From NCBI RefSeq assembly GCF_031755915.1, contig NC_083390.1:16399001-16463000 (forward strand): DNA of 64,000 nt, read 5' to 3'. Made by a program: the position numbers and the translations under genes. Each line of letters starts with the position of its first letter. The stretch's first letter is position 1. Under the pieces are notes generated by a model that had not been told where the DNA came from, did not search any database, and was given only the letters and a program-made list of their open reading frames with translations. Of this stretch, positions 26,294 to 36,895 are shown in pieces. The stretch is from Ziziphus jujuba. Its lineage: Eukaryota; Streptophyta; Magnoliopsida; Rosales; Rhamnaceae.

Positions 26294-29200
26294 TAATTAT
26301 AAAACCATTATTTTCTCTAATAGAAATACTAAATTTGAATTGCCCATTTCAATGTTTTAAAAAAAAAAAAAAATCCCTTTTTTCAATAAAAAAAAAAAAA
26401 ATAAAGCTTATGGATTATATATATATATATAGCTAGAAGCAAATTTCAAGTGTGCTTCCAGACTATTTAGTCCTCTCTTATAAAATCTATTACATCATAT
26501 GGGGTTCAAAAATTTGTAAAAAGAGACCATAGAGTTTCAAATCCATCCGATTATTTATTTATATTTTATTGGTGTAGCTAGGGTTTGGCCTAAAATTAAT
26601 TTCGGTTGGCAACAGTTCATAGGGTGTATGTAATCATGTAGAATAAAGTGCCAACATTAGTTAGTTAATAATAATAATAATAATAATAAATGAAACGATT
26701 CTCGTATACTATGTATTTGGTTACACCTAACCGATCACTACCTACTAATTATTTCCAATTAAACTATCATCCAATTAGAAGGGTATGCTTGCTAACCAAG
26801 CCATGCATATATATATATATATTGTCCACAACAAAAGCAATCCCTCTGACCTTTCCTATATATTTACATTTTAAATGAAATCTTTCTTCTAAGATTTGTT
26901 GGTTGAAAGGTCGTTACGATATATAATATATATTAATTGACTACATATTGATGAATTAATTTAACTTATCAGATTTTAATGTAATTTTTTTTTAAGGAAA
27001 TTAATAACAAGTTGGAAAGAGGAGGACAGAAATATGGGATGTCACTTAATTGGTCCTCTTGATATATGGATCTATATTATTATTAATTTCTTCTCCATGT
27101 GTTCCAAATTATGTTATTAATTACCATTTTATCATGTAGTTATTAGTTACCATAAAAGCTCTTGTGTGTATATATATATATATATATATCTATTGTTCTG
27201 ATCAATTAAAAATATATTGATTTTATAAAGTCGAATACAATTTAAATCATTAAAGAAAAATCAACCATTTTCATTTCACTCTATTTTTTTATATTAAAAT
27301 CAGGATATTATAATTAGATAATTATTATATATATATATATATTTCATCTGTTTAAGCATTTTCTTTCTCATTTTTAATCCCAAATTTCTGTGCTTAATTA
27401 ATTATTAAATAAATCATGAGGGGTAGATGTAGACTACCCATTTGATAAGGTGTTTTCTCTTCCAGGCAAACCTAACAAGCATCAATTAAATTGAGTGTGG
27501 AAATTGAAACGTGGTAAACATGTTGTGCGTGTGCATCTAATATGCAATGGTTTCCATCCAAGTTGGTATGATTATGTTTTATGTAGAGCAGAATCTTAGC
27601 AATTCAACCTCCCAAATCCAGCCCCATCAAATTAAAAATAAAAAATCTACTTGTACTGATATTAACTGGCAAAGGATCAGGATACAAGTTTGTTCTTACC
27701 AAAAAAGTATGGCCAAGAAATTTGGCCATTTAGGATTCAAATTAGGTTCTATACGTATCTAATTTAATGTGAAATAGTAGAATTCAAATTAATGACCTTA
27801 TAATTTATGCAGGCTGCAGACTTCTATTTGAGAGAACTTTTATTTTTTATTTTTATTTTAGACTTTTCAAAAAAACATCAATTTCTTTCATCATACCAAA
27901 TATGTCTGAAAAAAGAGATGAGTTTTCTAAGAAGATAGATTTCATTGGGTTCAAAAACTAATTTTTTTCAAAAAAAAAAAAAAAAGTCATAAATAGTATG
28001 AAACCATATCATACGGGGCCTAATGTTATATTGAATTATCATCCATATCAGAAGCTTTGATGTGTGAGAAAGTGAATTCAATCTGATAACCTATTTGAAA
28101 TTTGATTGGATTTGCTTGTGTTTGATTAGTATTTTGCGCGCGTGTTTGGTTAGAAAGAAACAAACAAGAAAAATAGAGTATTGAAAGTTAAATTATTTGA
28201 AGCTAGATTTGTGGGTAAGTAGAGAAAATCTACTTGCAACGAATTTCACAAATTCCCAATTTTTTATGGCAGATTCCTCTTTACTACGGTGCAGAAATGG
28301 GTTTGTTGGTTTACAGTGATTTTGTTACGTTTTGTGGTCCTTTTTTGTGTTTTTCTGACTGCTTTTGTTTAGTGTGTCAGCTGCTTGCTCTGATGGGTTG
28401 TATTACTGCAAAGCCAGCTTTGTTCCTGCTGTTCAATACAATTTTCTCAGTACATAAATAATAAGAGGAGAAACATACAGCAAGGAAAAACAAAAGAATC
28501 AAACACCCAAAAAAAAAAAGAAAAAAAAAAGCCATTTCTTTTTAATTACTAGTTCTACATTGATAATGACCATAGACTTCTCAATTTCTACAAGTACTTG
28601 AATTTTTTATTTTTTATTTCATCAAATGCCTCTCAGATTTGTGGTTGAGTTATTAAGTTTTGACAGCTAAGTATTTGGTAACAAAATAAAGTAGTTCTTG
28701 AAAGATGTTATCGAAGACATTTAATGGAGCTTGCCAACTTTCAAAACAATCAAAATTAATTTTACCTGTAAATTGCTGGTTTTGTCGTTGAAAAAAATTG
28801 GGTAGAATAGAATGTGAAGAAGGACAAATTAGTGCAGTTAATGTCCAGCTATAAAGATGAAACATTTTATTATTTACTTTTTTATTTTATGACCCAAAAA
28901 ATATATAGAAATTAATTAATCACTGTCTCTCTCGTACCGTGACAGGTATAAATTTGTTTGTGGCCGACATTCAGTATTTGGAGGCTTAAATTGTGCATGG
29001 AAAAATTGAAGGTATGGAAAGAATCTTGAATATTCTTTGGTCATTGGGATAAGTTAGGGTTTTAACTAGAAAATCTTTTAGGTATTCTATTAATATATAT
29101 AATATATCAAAAGCTTTTGAATGGAATACAATATATTCAACTTTTCTTGGAAAAAATGAAAAACAAGATTTGCTGAAACAATGGTGGTTTTTGAAGATCC

Positions 29201-29361
29201 TGTGGGTGAATTTTCTTCTTCTGTCAAATTGACCTACTATATATGTACTAAACGGTGATTTGCTACCAAGATATCATTCAAATCAAGATTCAATTTCTAG
29301 TCAAAGCGTTTGTCTATAGCAAGTGGTCTAAAATGGACAAACAAATTTAAGACTAACCAAA

Positions 29362-29395
<34 letters not shown>

Positions 29396-31520
29396 GACTA
29401 GCAAAGTTTATTCCAACACATACTTGTCGAAGATAGGAAAAAAATTTGTTCTGGAATAAAGTCGATGACAAGTGTTAACGTTTAGGATGGGAGAGAATGT
29501 TTAGTGTAGAATTAAAAAAAAAAAGAAAAAAAGAAAAATTCCTCCTCCTTATTTATTTATTTATTTGATATATAATTACCCCTCCTTGAATTTTTGCACC
29601 AAAAACAAAAGGGAAAAAAAGAAGAAGAAAACTTTTATAAAATTATATTTTGATTAATCGTACTTTAATATTTTGTATTTTTAAATAATTGTACATTAAA
29701 CTTTTAAATTAAAAAAGTTTGATATTAGGCATTCAATTTATAATTTATTTCATATTAGGTTCACAATTTCTAAATTGAAAAAGTTAACTATTTTTTTATT
29801 AATTAATAAATTAATATTATTTATTGATAAATTGAAAAATTAGTTAATTTTTTTAATTTGTAATTATTTTACTAGTCAATTTGAATATTGAGGACCTAAT
29901 GTGTAACATTTTGAACTTAAGGATCCAATTTCCAACTAACCATTGTATATATATATTTTTAATCTTTTTCCAATCTTTATTTTTATTTTTATTTTTTAAC
30001 TTCCTTCATTTTTTTTCTTCTTTATTAATCTTGTAATTCGCGATAAAAAATAAAGCTTGAAATTCGGTAGCCTCATCAACTATGCCAAACTTCAATTTGC
30101 CATTACCATTAGTAATGGCAATGGGCCTAAAGATGGGCCTATAGAATTTAATAAAGTTAACTGAAAAATAAAACTTTTTTTAAAAAACAAAACGTGAAAA
30201 GCATGAGTTTCATGGGAAAATGTGTTTTCAGTTATAGGAAATAACATAGTTCCAAGCATGGAGCTCAAAGTGCGTACAAACTATTCGCTTCTCCATTCAA
30301 GTTGTTTCTTAATTAATGTTTTTATCCAATGAGTTTAATCCCTCATACTCGTGGCCTCGTTTGTGGACTGTTTTGATCGAAATTTCAAAACCCTAAGATG
30401 TCTTGGGATTCAATACTTGTGGGAAATAAACTGAAATATATAATAAAAAAAAACAAAGGTTTATTTATTTATTTTTTTCCTTCTTCTTCTTGGGTGTGTG
30501 TTTAAGGAATTCAGAAAGTTGTTTATAGGTTCGAAGAAGTTTTGAATCTCTGCTAAGTTAAATTAATTTAATTAATTAACCATATGGCGGTCCTTGACCC
30601 AGGTTTAATATAATTTCAGTCTTGACCTTTGTCATATTTTAATGGTTTCCAAACAACTAAGGAGTTGGTTTTTTATATTGTTTAGGTATTAGTGGTATAC
30701 TAGCTAGTTAAGCATTAATCAAAGGAGTTTGTTTCACTACGACCATATTAAATTACAATTTGCGGAAATTATATCCCAAATCTGAGGCGGCTTGCAAGGT
30801 ATTCTGTCAAACAATGTTTATTTATTTATTTATTTATAAACGTTATTATAAATTAATATAAATACCACAAGATTAAGTAACGCAATCCTCGAAAGATTTT
30901 CCAAATTTCTCAACGACTGCGGTAAGTTTTCATTAGGGTAGTTAATACTAGTATTTTCTTTAAATCTAATAATCGGAGAAAATGCCATGAAATTAAAGAT
31001 AACAAAATGATAAACAGGGATACGCCATAAGAAAGACCAAAATGTTATTTAGAGTATAAGAACCAACCGAAAATAGAACGAAGAACAGGAGGCACAAAAT
31101 CAGAATCAAATACTGTAAAGAATAGGCCAATAAAGTTGCCTACTTTAAAGTACCATTACCATGTATTATTGGGCCTGTGTGATCTTGATTCTAGGCCAAC
31201 TCAAGCCCAAGGTCTGATAGGAATGTTGAAGAACTAGGAAGTGTAAATTCCGCGGAAGAAAAGATTGGGAAGCCATAGTTTTTATTTTATTGTATTTTTA
31301 TTCCTATTTTTTTTTAATGTAAATAACGTATATAGGAGAGTAACAAGTTAGCTGATATTGCTACATATATAGTTTTGAATTGTGGTATACGAGTGCAGTA
31401 TTTTGGGGGAAAAAAAGAAGAAGTCATGTTTGTGTTTTGTTTATATATATATATATATATAGATATACAATTAAACTCCAACGAGGACATTCTTAACTTT
31501 TATACAATAAGACTCCAGAT
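26294..31520. other. Gene-free AT-rich intergenic DNA
   Basis: No recognisable protein was found on either strand. The region contains an (AT)n tract at about 27171-27190, an A-run of about 28 bases at 29368-29395 and many shorter runs. Sequence at 29640-29945 shares wording with the block at 19380-19640 (TAATATTAGGT and AGTTAATTTTTT type strings), so both probably carry the same old AT-rich repeat. Confidence 0.5.
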
Positions 31521-31941
31521 ATATATGGAATAATCTATATATATTTTGGTAAATATTTATTTTTGGGTGATATTTTATGTGATTTCTCTACAATTAATTT
31601 CTAATAGAAGGATATGATTGAGTTTTGATAAATATAGATTTGTGGAATTATCTATATTTATTTATTAATTAAAATGTAAAATCTTGCTTCAATTGGCATA
31701 GCTATAACTCCCTGTTGCATATATTATTTTATATTCATTTGAATATATATGGAATAATCTATATATATTTTGGTAAATATTTATTTTTGGGTGATATTTT
31801 ATGTGATTTCTCTACAGTTAATTTCTAATAGAAGGATATGATTGAGTTTTGATAAATATAGATTTGTGGAATTATATATATTTATTTATTAATTAAAAAG
31901 TAAAATCTTGCTTCAATTGGCATATCTATAACTCCTTGTTG
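31521..31941. repeat. Direct duplication, about 195-bp units with 224-bp period
   Basis: The segment starting ATATATGGAATAATCTATAT at 31521 is repeated from 31745 with only a few changes. It carries through TTTTTGGGTGATATTTTATG, AGAAGGATATGATTGAGTTT and TCTTGCTTCAATTGGCATA to about 31717 and 31941. Near-identity points to a fairly recent duplication. No transposon ends were recognised. Confidence 0.9.
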
Positions 31942-32895
31942 ATATTTTTTTGATAAATGTCAGTCTATTTGAAAATGGTTGATGAAATTGAGATTTGAAA
32001 TTGTGGAATATATATTTATATGTACATGGGTCAAATGAACAAATGGTGATATAATGATATTGGGTGTATAATGAGATTGGTGTACCATATAATACTGGTG
32101 AGTATATTAGATATTGAATATCAAATATGACTATAATACATATTTAATCATCCTTTACTGCAGAAAATGATGATGAGATCTTACCACGGTGCCTTTATGA
32201 TGCTAAAGATTCGCGATAAGCTTGCCCATATAGAAACACTCTTTTGCACCACTGTACATGCCATATCGATATCTTGAACCCTACCTGCAAAACAACAAGT
32301 AACGTAAAGATCCTTAGGGCAACTATGTGGTGCTGGCCAAAGACACTTCAATGTATAAGTTAGTAAGAGTATTTTGGATGCAAAAGAGCTTTTTATAGTT
32401 ACTATGAATGGTGTACCTATGGAATGAACATAATGAAGCTTTTATATCCTTTGGCACTAGATTTTCAGGCGGAAAAGGAAACTAGCTCATAAAATGGGCT
32501 GGACCATAGAGCTATATTTCAGGAAAGGAAGGTTTTCACATGAATTTAGTTAAAACGATGTCGTATTGAGATTACATGCAAGAGTCCACTCAAGGAGAGA
32601 TCTTTCTTCATGTCTTGGACATATGTCTCGGTCGTTTTGAGGAATAAATACACTATACCCTAGAGATAAGATCTTATGTAGGCTGAGAGGTTAGCTCGTC
32701 AACTACAATCGAGGCTCATCAATTTTGAGAATGAAATGCTGAGTAGGTAATCGAAGACCCCCAAATAGACTAATATGTCTTGGCCAGTCTAACTTTCACA
32801 TTACAATAGTGAGCAATGTCTTAGCTATTAAAATAGGAGTATCATAAAAAACCAAGAATGACTAAGACTAAGCTATTCCATGTTCGTAATATTAG
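31942..32895. other. Unrecognised, less AT-rich sequence, perhaps an old transposon
   Basis: From about 32150 the base composition rises toward a balanced mix, as in the TE-derived DNA that follows. No frame is open for long. The Cassandra element at 32896 is inserted at its right side, and similar sequence resumes at 33762. That suggests an older repeat was the host of the insertion. The identity of that repeat is unknown to me. Confidence 0.35.
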
Positions 32896-33208
32896 TGTGA
32901 TGACTAGTGTGGGTGAGTGCGGGGCATTGCCAGTCTACTTTATACCCAATCCCACATCGTCCAGGTGTAGATCACGGGATAATTCAAATTTATAATAATC
33001 ACTCTCATAATACCGAGGCTTTTTCAAAGCGGTTGGTTTAAAAGTTCGAAACAACTCCCAAGTTAAGCGTGCTCAGGGTAGAACAATCTTAGGATAGATG
33101 ACCTCCTGAGAAGCTCAAAATAAAAAACCCAATATCAAGAGTGGTTGCTAAGTTGGGAAGAATATTAGCAGAGAGTAACAGATTCACCAATGGAGGCAAG
33201 GTGTTACA
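32896..33208 (+). repeat. Left LTR of the Cassandra element
   Basis: It begins TGTGATGACTAGTGTGGGTG and ends AAGGTGTTACA, matching the order of strings in the right LTR. The exact first base could be 32896 or 32898. Confidence 0.8.
33052..33113 (+). other. 5S rRNA-like segment in the left Cassandra LTR
   Basis: AGTTAAGCGTGCT, then AGGATAGATGACCTCCTGAGA, follow the internal promoter of plant 5S rRNA (box A, intermediate element, box C) with scattered changes. This is the 3' half of a 5S-like sequence embedded in a retroelement LTR, not a 5S gene. Confidence 0.85.
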
Positions 33209-33440
33209 AATAGTATTAAAGCTTATACTCAGCTGAAAGTATGCTAAAGAGGACACTGGACCATAGGTTGGTGGATTATGACGATTAGTATGGGTAGGTG
33301 TAGAATACTGGCAGGCTATCTGGTATTCAATCCCATATTACCTGGGTGTAAATCAAGGGATGATTCAAATATAATAATAGTCATTCTTATAACAGACTCA
33401 GGGGTGAGTTTGACTTTTATAACTGCTTTGGGAGGTGGAT

Positions 33441-33756
33441 TTTGATGACCAGTATGGGTGGGTGCGGAGCACTGATTCGCTAGTTAGTGTCCAATCTCAC
33501 ATGGTCCGAGTGTAGATCAGGGATGATTCAAATGTAACAATAGTCACTCTCATAATGCTAAGGCCTTTCAAAGTGATTAACTTCGGGGTTTGAAATAGTT
33601 TCAAAGTTAAGATTGCTTAGGCGAGAGAAATTCTAAGATGGGTGAGCTCTTGGGAAGCTTTAAACAAAAAACCCTATACCAAGTGCGGTAGCTAAATTAG
33701 TGATAATATCGACAGGTAAAGAGTGACAGGTCCGCCAATAAAAGTGAGGTGTTACA
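33441..33756 (+). repeat. Right LTR of the Cassandra element
   Basis: It starts at TTTGATGACCAGTATGGGTG after the polypurine tract and ends GAGGTGTTACA. It contains the second 5S-like segment. Confidence 0.8.
33593..33658 (+). other. 5S rRNA-like segment in the right Cassandra LTR
   Basis: AAAGTTAAGATTGCTTAGGC, then CTAAGATGGGTGAGCTCTTGG, align with the plant 5S internal promoter. Here box C (GGGTGA) is better kept than in the left LTR, while box A is more changed. Confidence 0.8.
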
Positions 33757-33912
33757 GTTAGTTACCCTTCCAAGGCACAACTATGCATTAGAATATGGAT
33801 TCGTTAGACATGATGAATCATACCTCTACAATTAGCCCTCCCTCCCCATCAAATAAAGAGTTCACTTGAGGGAGAAGTTAGAGAGAGATTCCAAGATAAG
33901 ATTTGGTTGTGA

Positions 33913-34077
33913 TGCGAAGTCCCACATCGGTTGAAAAGGGGAATGAAACAGTCCTTATAAGTGGGTGTGGATACCTTTCCCTTGTAAGGCCTTTTAAAAT
34001 CTTGAAGGCTCGGTTGTAAGAGGATTCCTCAGGTCTAAAGAGGACAATATCGCATGTGGGTGGTCTGGACTGTTACA
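33913..34077 (+). repeat. Full LTR unit 1 of the second TRIM
   Basis: Begins TGCGAAGTCCCACATCGG and ends CTGGACTGTTACA; the primer-binding-like string TGATATCAGAGCC follows at 34080. Confidence 0.8.
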
Positions 34078-34305
34078 GATGATATCAGAGCCGATACCCG
34101 GGCCAGTGGGACTGGCAGGTGAAGGGGTGGGATCCCTAACCCGTGTGAGGCCTTTTAAAACCTTGAGGGTTGGATTGTAAGAGAATTCTTCAGGCCCAAA
34201 GAGGACAATATAGAATGCAGGTGGTCTGGGCTGTTATAGATGGTATCAGAGCCAGTACCCGGATCGGTGTACCAGTGAGGATACTGGGCCCCAAGAGGGG
34301 AGGAT

Positions 34306-34470
34306 TGTGAAGTCCCACATCAGTTGGAAAGGGGAACGAAACACTGCTTATAAGTGGGTATAGATACCTTTCCCTTGCGAGGCCTTTTAAAACCTTGAGA
34401 GCTGGGTTGTAAGAGGATTCCTCATGTCCAAAGAGGACAATATCACATGCAGATGGTATGGACTGTTACA
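34306..34470 (+). repeat. Full LTR unit 2 of the second TRIM
   Basis: Begins TGTGAAGTCCCACATCAG directly after a polypurine tract and ends TGGACTGTTACA; TGGTATCAGAGCC follows. Its length equals unit 1. Confidence 0.8.
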
Positions 34471-34631
34471 GATGGTATCAGAGCCGGTATCCAGACCAGT
34501 GGGACTGGTAGGTGAAGGGGTGGGACCCTTAACCTGTGCAAAGCCTTTTAAAACCTTGAGGGCTGGGTTGTAAGAGGATTCTCAAGGCCCAAAGAGGATA
34601 ATATCGCATGCGGGTGGCCTGGACTGTTACA

Positions 34632-35243
34632 GTGATTTCAAAAATTTCCATCATTTCACCATCAAAATTATCTGATACATTAAACACAATAGTGAAGATA
34701 TGTGACAAACTATTGCAATCCTTGAAACTTGACAGCTATTACCCTTTTTTCACATCAAGAGCCTTTTGATCAAAGTCATTGTTGCAAAATTTGCATCTAC
34801 AAACTCAATTGTCAAAATTTGGCTATGAATTCTTTCATGCTTTCTTTTCTTCCCATTTTATCTTCTTCTCCATTTTCACTTTGCAAAGATCAAATAAAAT
34901 TCTCTGTAATACTTTCTCTAAACCACAGAAATTCTTCAAAAAGTCCCTCATTCTCTATTCCTATTACCAAAATTGATCAAAAAATGTGCTTGACTTACCA
35001 AGATTAAACCGTCGGTGGCATTTTGAGTTGGATTTCTTCCTCGAAGTTTTCTTATTTGAATGTACACTCCATTTAAAAAAACTCTCTTGTGTGTTCGTTA
35101 AAGTGCTTCATTATTCCTTGTTTCCTTGGTTAGTTTTTGCTTTTCAATCCAATAGATTTTTGAATTCCTTTCAATTTTTGTTTGCATATTTCTTTTTAAT
35201 TCTTGCTATTAGATAACATTAGGTTTCTGGACAAACCATACTT

Positions 35244-35276
<33 letters not shown>

Positions 35277-36895
35277 CTCTCTCAGACATACTTACATTCG
35301 ATAGCTATGTCTTCTGGAATTGAAAACAGGCTATCACAAATGTAACTAATCAAAACATTTCTTTTAAGATATTAGGCCAATAGGAGAGTTTGAGCTTTAA
35401 AAAATCAAAATCCTTTGCAGATAAATGTACGTTGGTCTGGAGAATTAGAGCCAAATATCTAATTCCTCGTAAGGATCCTAGGTTTGTAAATAAAACTAAG
35501 GCTATAGAGGCCAAGGAATGAATGGTAGCTGAACTGTTGAGAGAAGAGCATATGGCTGACCCAATGGAAGGATTAGGGTTGGTCTCTTCTTGCCATAACC
35601 TTGCCTATTGAGCCTCGTCACTAAAAGAAAGGCTACGCAAAGAAGGAACTCTCTTTTTATTGGTTGACCATTGACCACGGCAAACTGCTAAAGATTGCCA
35701 AGCTATACAAATTATACCAGGTTGACTTGGAAGCTCATGGCAAACATGAATTTGCCTTTCCCCAAAAGTGGGTTGGATGTGTCTCAATGAGATTTCCTTC
35801 AAACTTGGTCTTCGCTATACAAACTCTCTCTTTATTTGTCTAATCCATCCTCTCTTACTTCAACCTCTCTTTAGCATAAGTCATGCTCAACTGTTGGAGA
35901 GTTTTGATTGGTCTTTGCATCCTGACCAATTGCCATGGCCTTAATCTTTCTATTCCCATCTTCCTCATTACTACAAATTGCAAAAGAATTCCAACGAGAG
36001 TCATAAGTACCAATTGATTGCCTGACTTGGCATGATGTTATTGTTGGAAATCTCATCCTCTGATGAAAGATGGCAAACAAAGTTCTTTTTTGTCAGAAGA
36101 TCATAGGGTTAGATTGATTTCGATCCTAATTCAGATTCTATACTTATCCGAAGCACTTGAAATCTTAATTTTGGATAGAATCTTCTCTAAAAATGTCTGA
36201 GCCTTAGAAATTTTCTTTTTAAATTATCATTGCATTTCCCGTTTTCAAATTACCAACTCAATAAAAAGCCGAGATCTTTCTCCCAATCAGAGAAAGATAC
36301 GATAAGCAAGCTTCACACCCTCGGCTTTTCTAGCATCTCTTCAATAGAGGAAGAAGATCAAATTAGGTTAGTCATGGATCAAACTATGAATGTGTCTGAG
36401 ATTGACAAGACTATGGAGGCAACAAGGGTTGGTGAAACTAATGATGCTAATGCTGAAAAGTTGGGAGAAATAGCAAATAATTGTTAACCTAACCTCCAAT
36501 GTGGATTCGCTAGCCAAGCCTTAATCCTTAAGTTTATGGTTGACTCACTGTGGTAGACCAGCCAAATCACTATCAGCTTCCTTCATGTATTTCCCATTTT
36601 TATAAAAATGATATATCTAACTCCATTTTTTTTTGCGAGTTGTCATTTAACATTCACCAGCTAAGATTGACTACATTTGACTACAATTATTAAGCAAGTC
36701 ACAGAGAATATATTTGTTTTAACGAGTGTATGACTAGCCAAAATGGTTGAGAGAATACTAATTGTCACCAGAACACTAATCTCCCAGATCGAGGAATTCC
36801 CAAAATTCAGAACACTAATCTCCCAGATCCAAGAATTCCCAAGATCTAAATTTCAATTAAGTCGAGATACAAAGGAATGATCAAAGGGATTGGCC
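34632..36895. other. Unassigned DNA, possibly 5' part of the neighbouring Gypsy remnant
   Basis: No frame could be recognised. It contains a T-run at about 35250-35276 and a 38-bp tandem duplication near 36770-36845 (AGAACACTAATCTCCCAGAT twice). The composition from 35350 onward resembles the Gypsy pol remnant to the right, so this may be decayed gag or leader. I see no gag motif. Confidence 0.35.

Larger units (their letters stand above)
32896..33756 (+). mobile_element. Cassandra-type TRIM retrotransposon with 5S rRNA-like LTRs
   Basis: Two LTRs of about 315 bp (32896-33208 and 33441-33756) end in GGTGTTACA and flank a tiny non-coding interior. After the left LTR, AATAGTATTAAAGCT is a mutated form of the tRNA-Met primer site. 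Before the right LTR, GGGAGGTGGAT is a polypurine tract. Both LTRs contain sequence close to plant 5S rRNA, which defines Cassandra. A third, truncated LTR start lies inside at about 33277-33402 (GATTAGTATGGGTAGGTG), preceded by its own polypurine-like string. Flanking ATTAG and GTTAG are a near-perfect 5-bp target duplication. Cassandra is non-coding and depends on proteins from other elements. The many changes between the LTRs make it old. Confidence 0.85.
33913..34631 (+). mobile_element. Second TRIM retrotransposon, rearranged, with alternating full and partial LTRs
   Basis: Two full LTR-like units of exactly 165 bp (33913-34077, 34306-34470) begin TGNGAAGTCCCACATC and end GGACTGTTACA. 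Each is followed by a primer-site string (GATATCAGAGCC or GGTATCAGAGCC, tRNA-Met type). Each is then followed by a unit lacking the first part of the LTR (about 34120-34238 and 34515-34631). GCCCCAAGAGGGGAGGAT just before the second full unit is a polypurine tract. GTGA flanks both ends, a possible 4-bp target duplication. No protein is encoded. The full-partial-full-partial order is not a normal TRIM layout. Confidence 0.8.

Noticed and set aside
33036..33115. 5S rRNA gene
   Set aside because: Only the 3' half of a 5S-like sequence is present, it has changes in the promoter boxes, and it sits inside a Cassandra LTR.
35871..36080. Minus-strand frame near the Gypsy remnant as a separate gene
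   Set aside because: It has no recognisable domain and lies in decayed retroelement-like DNA.
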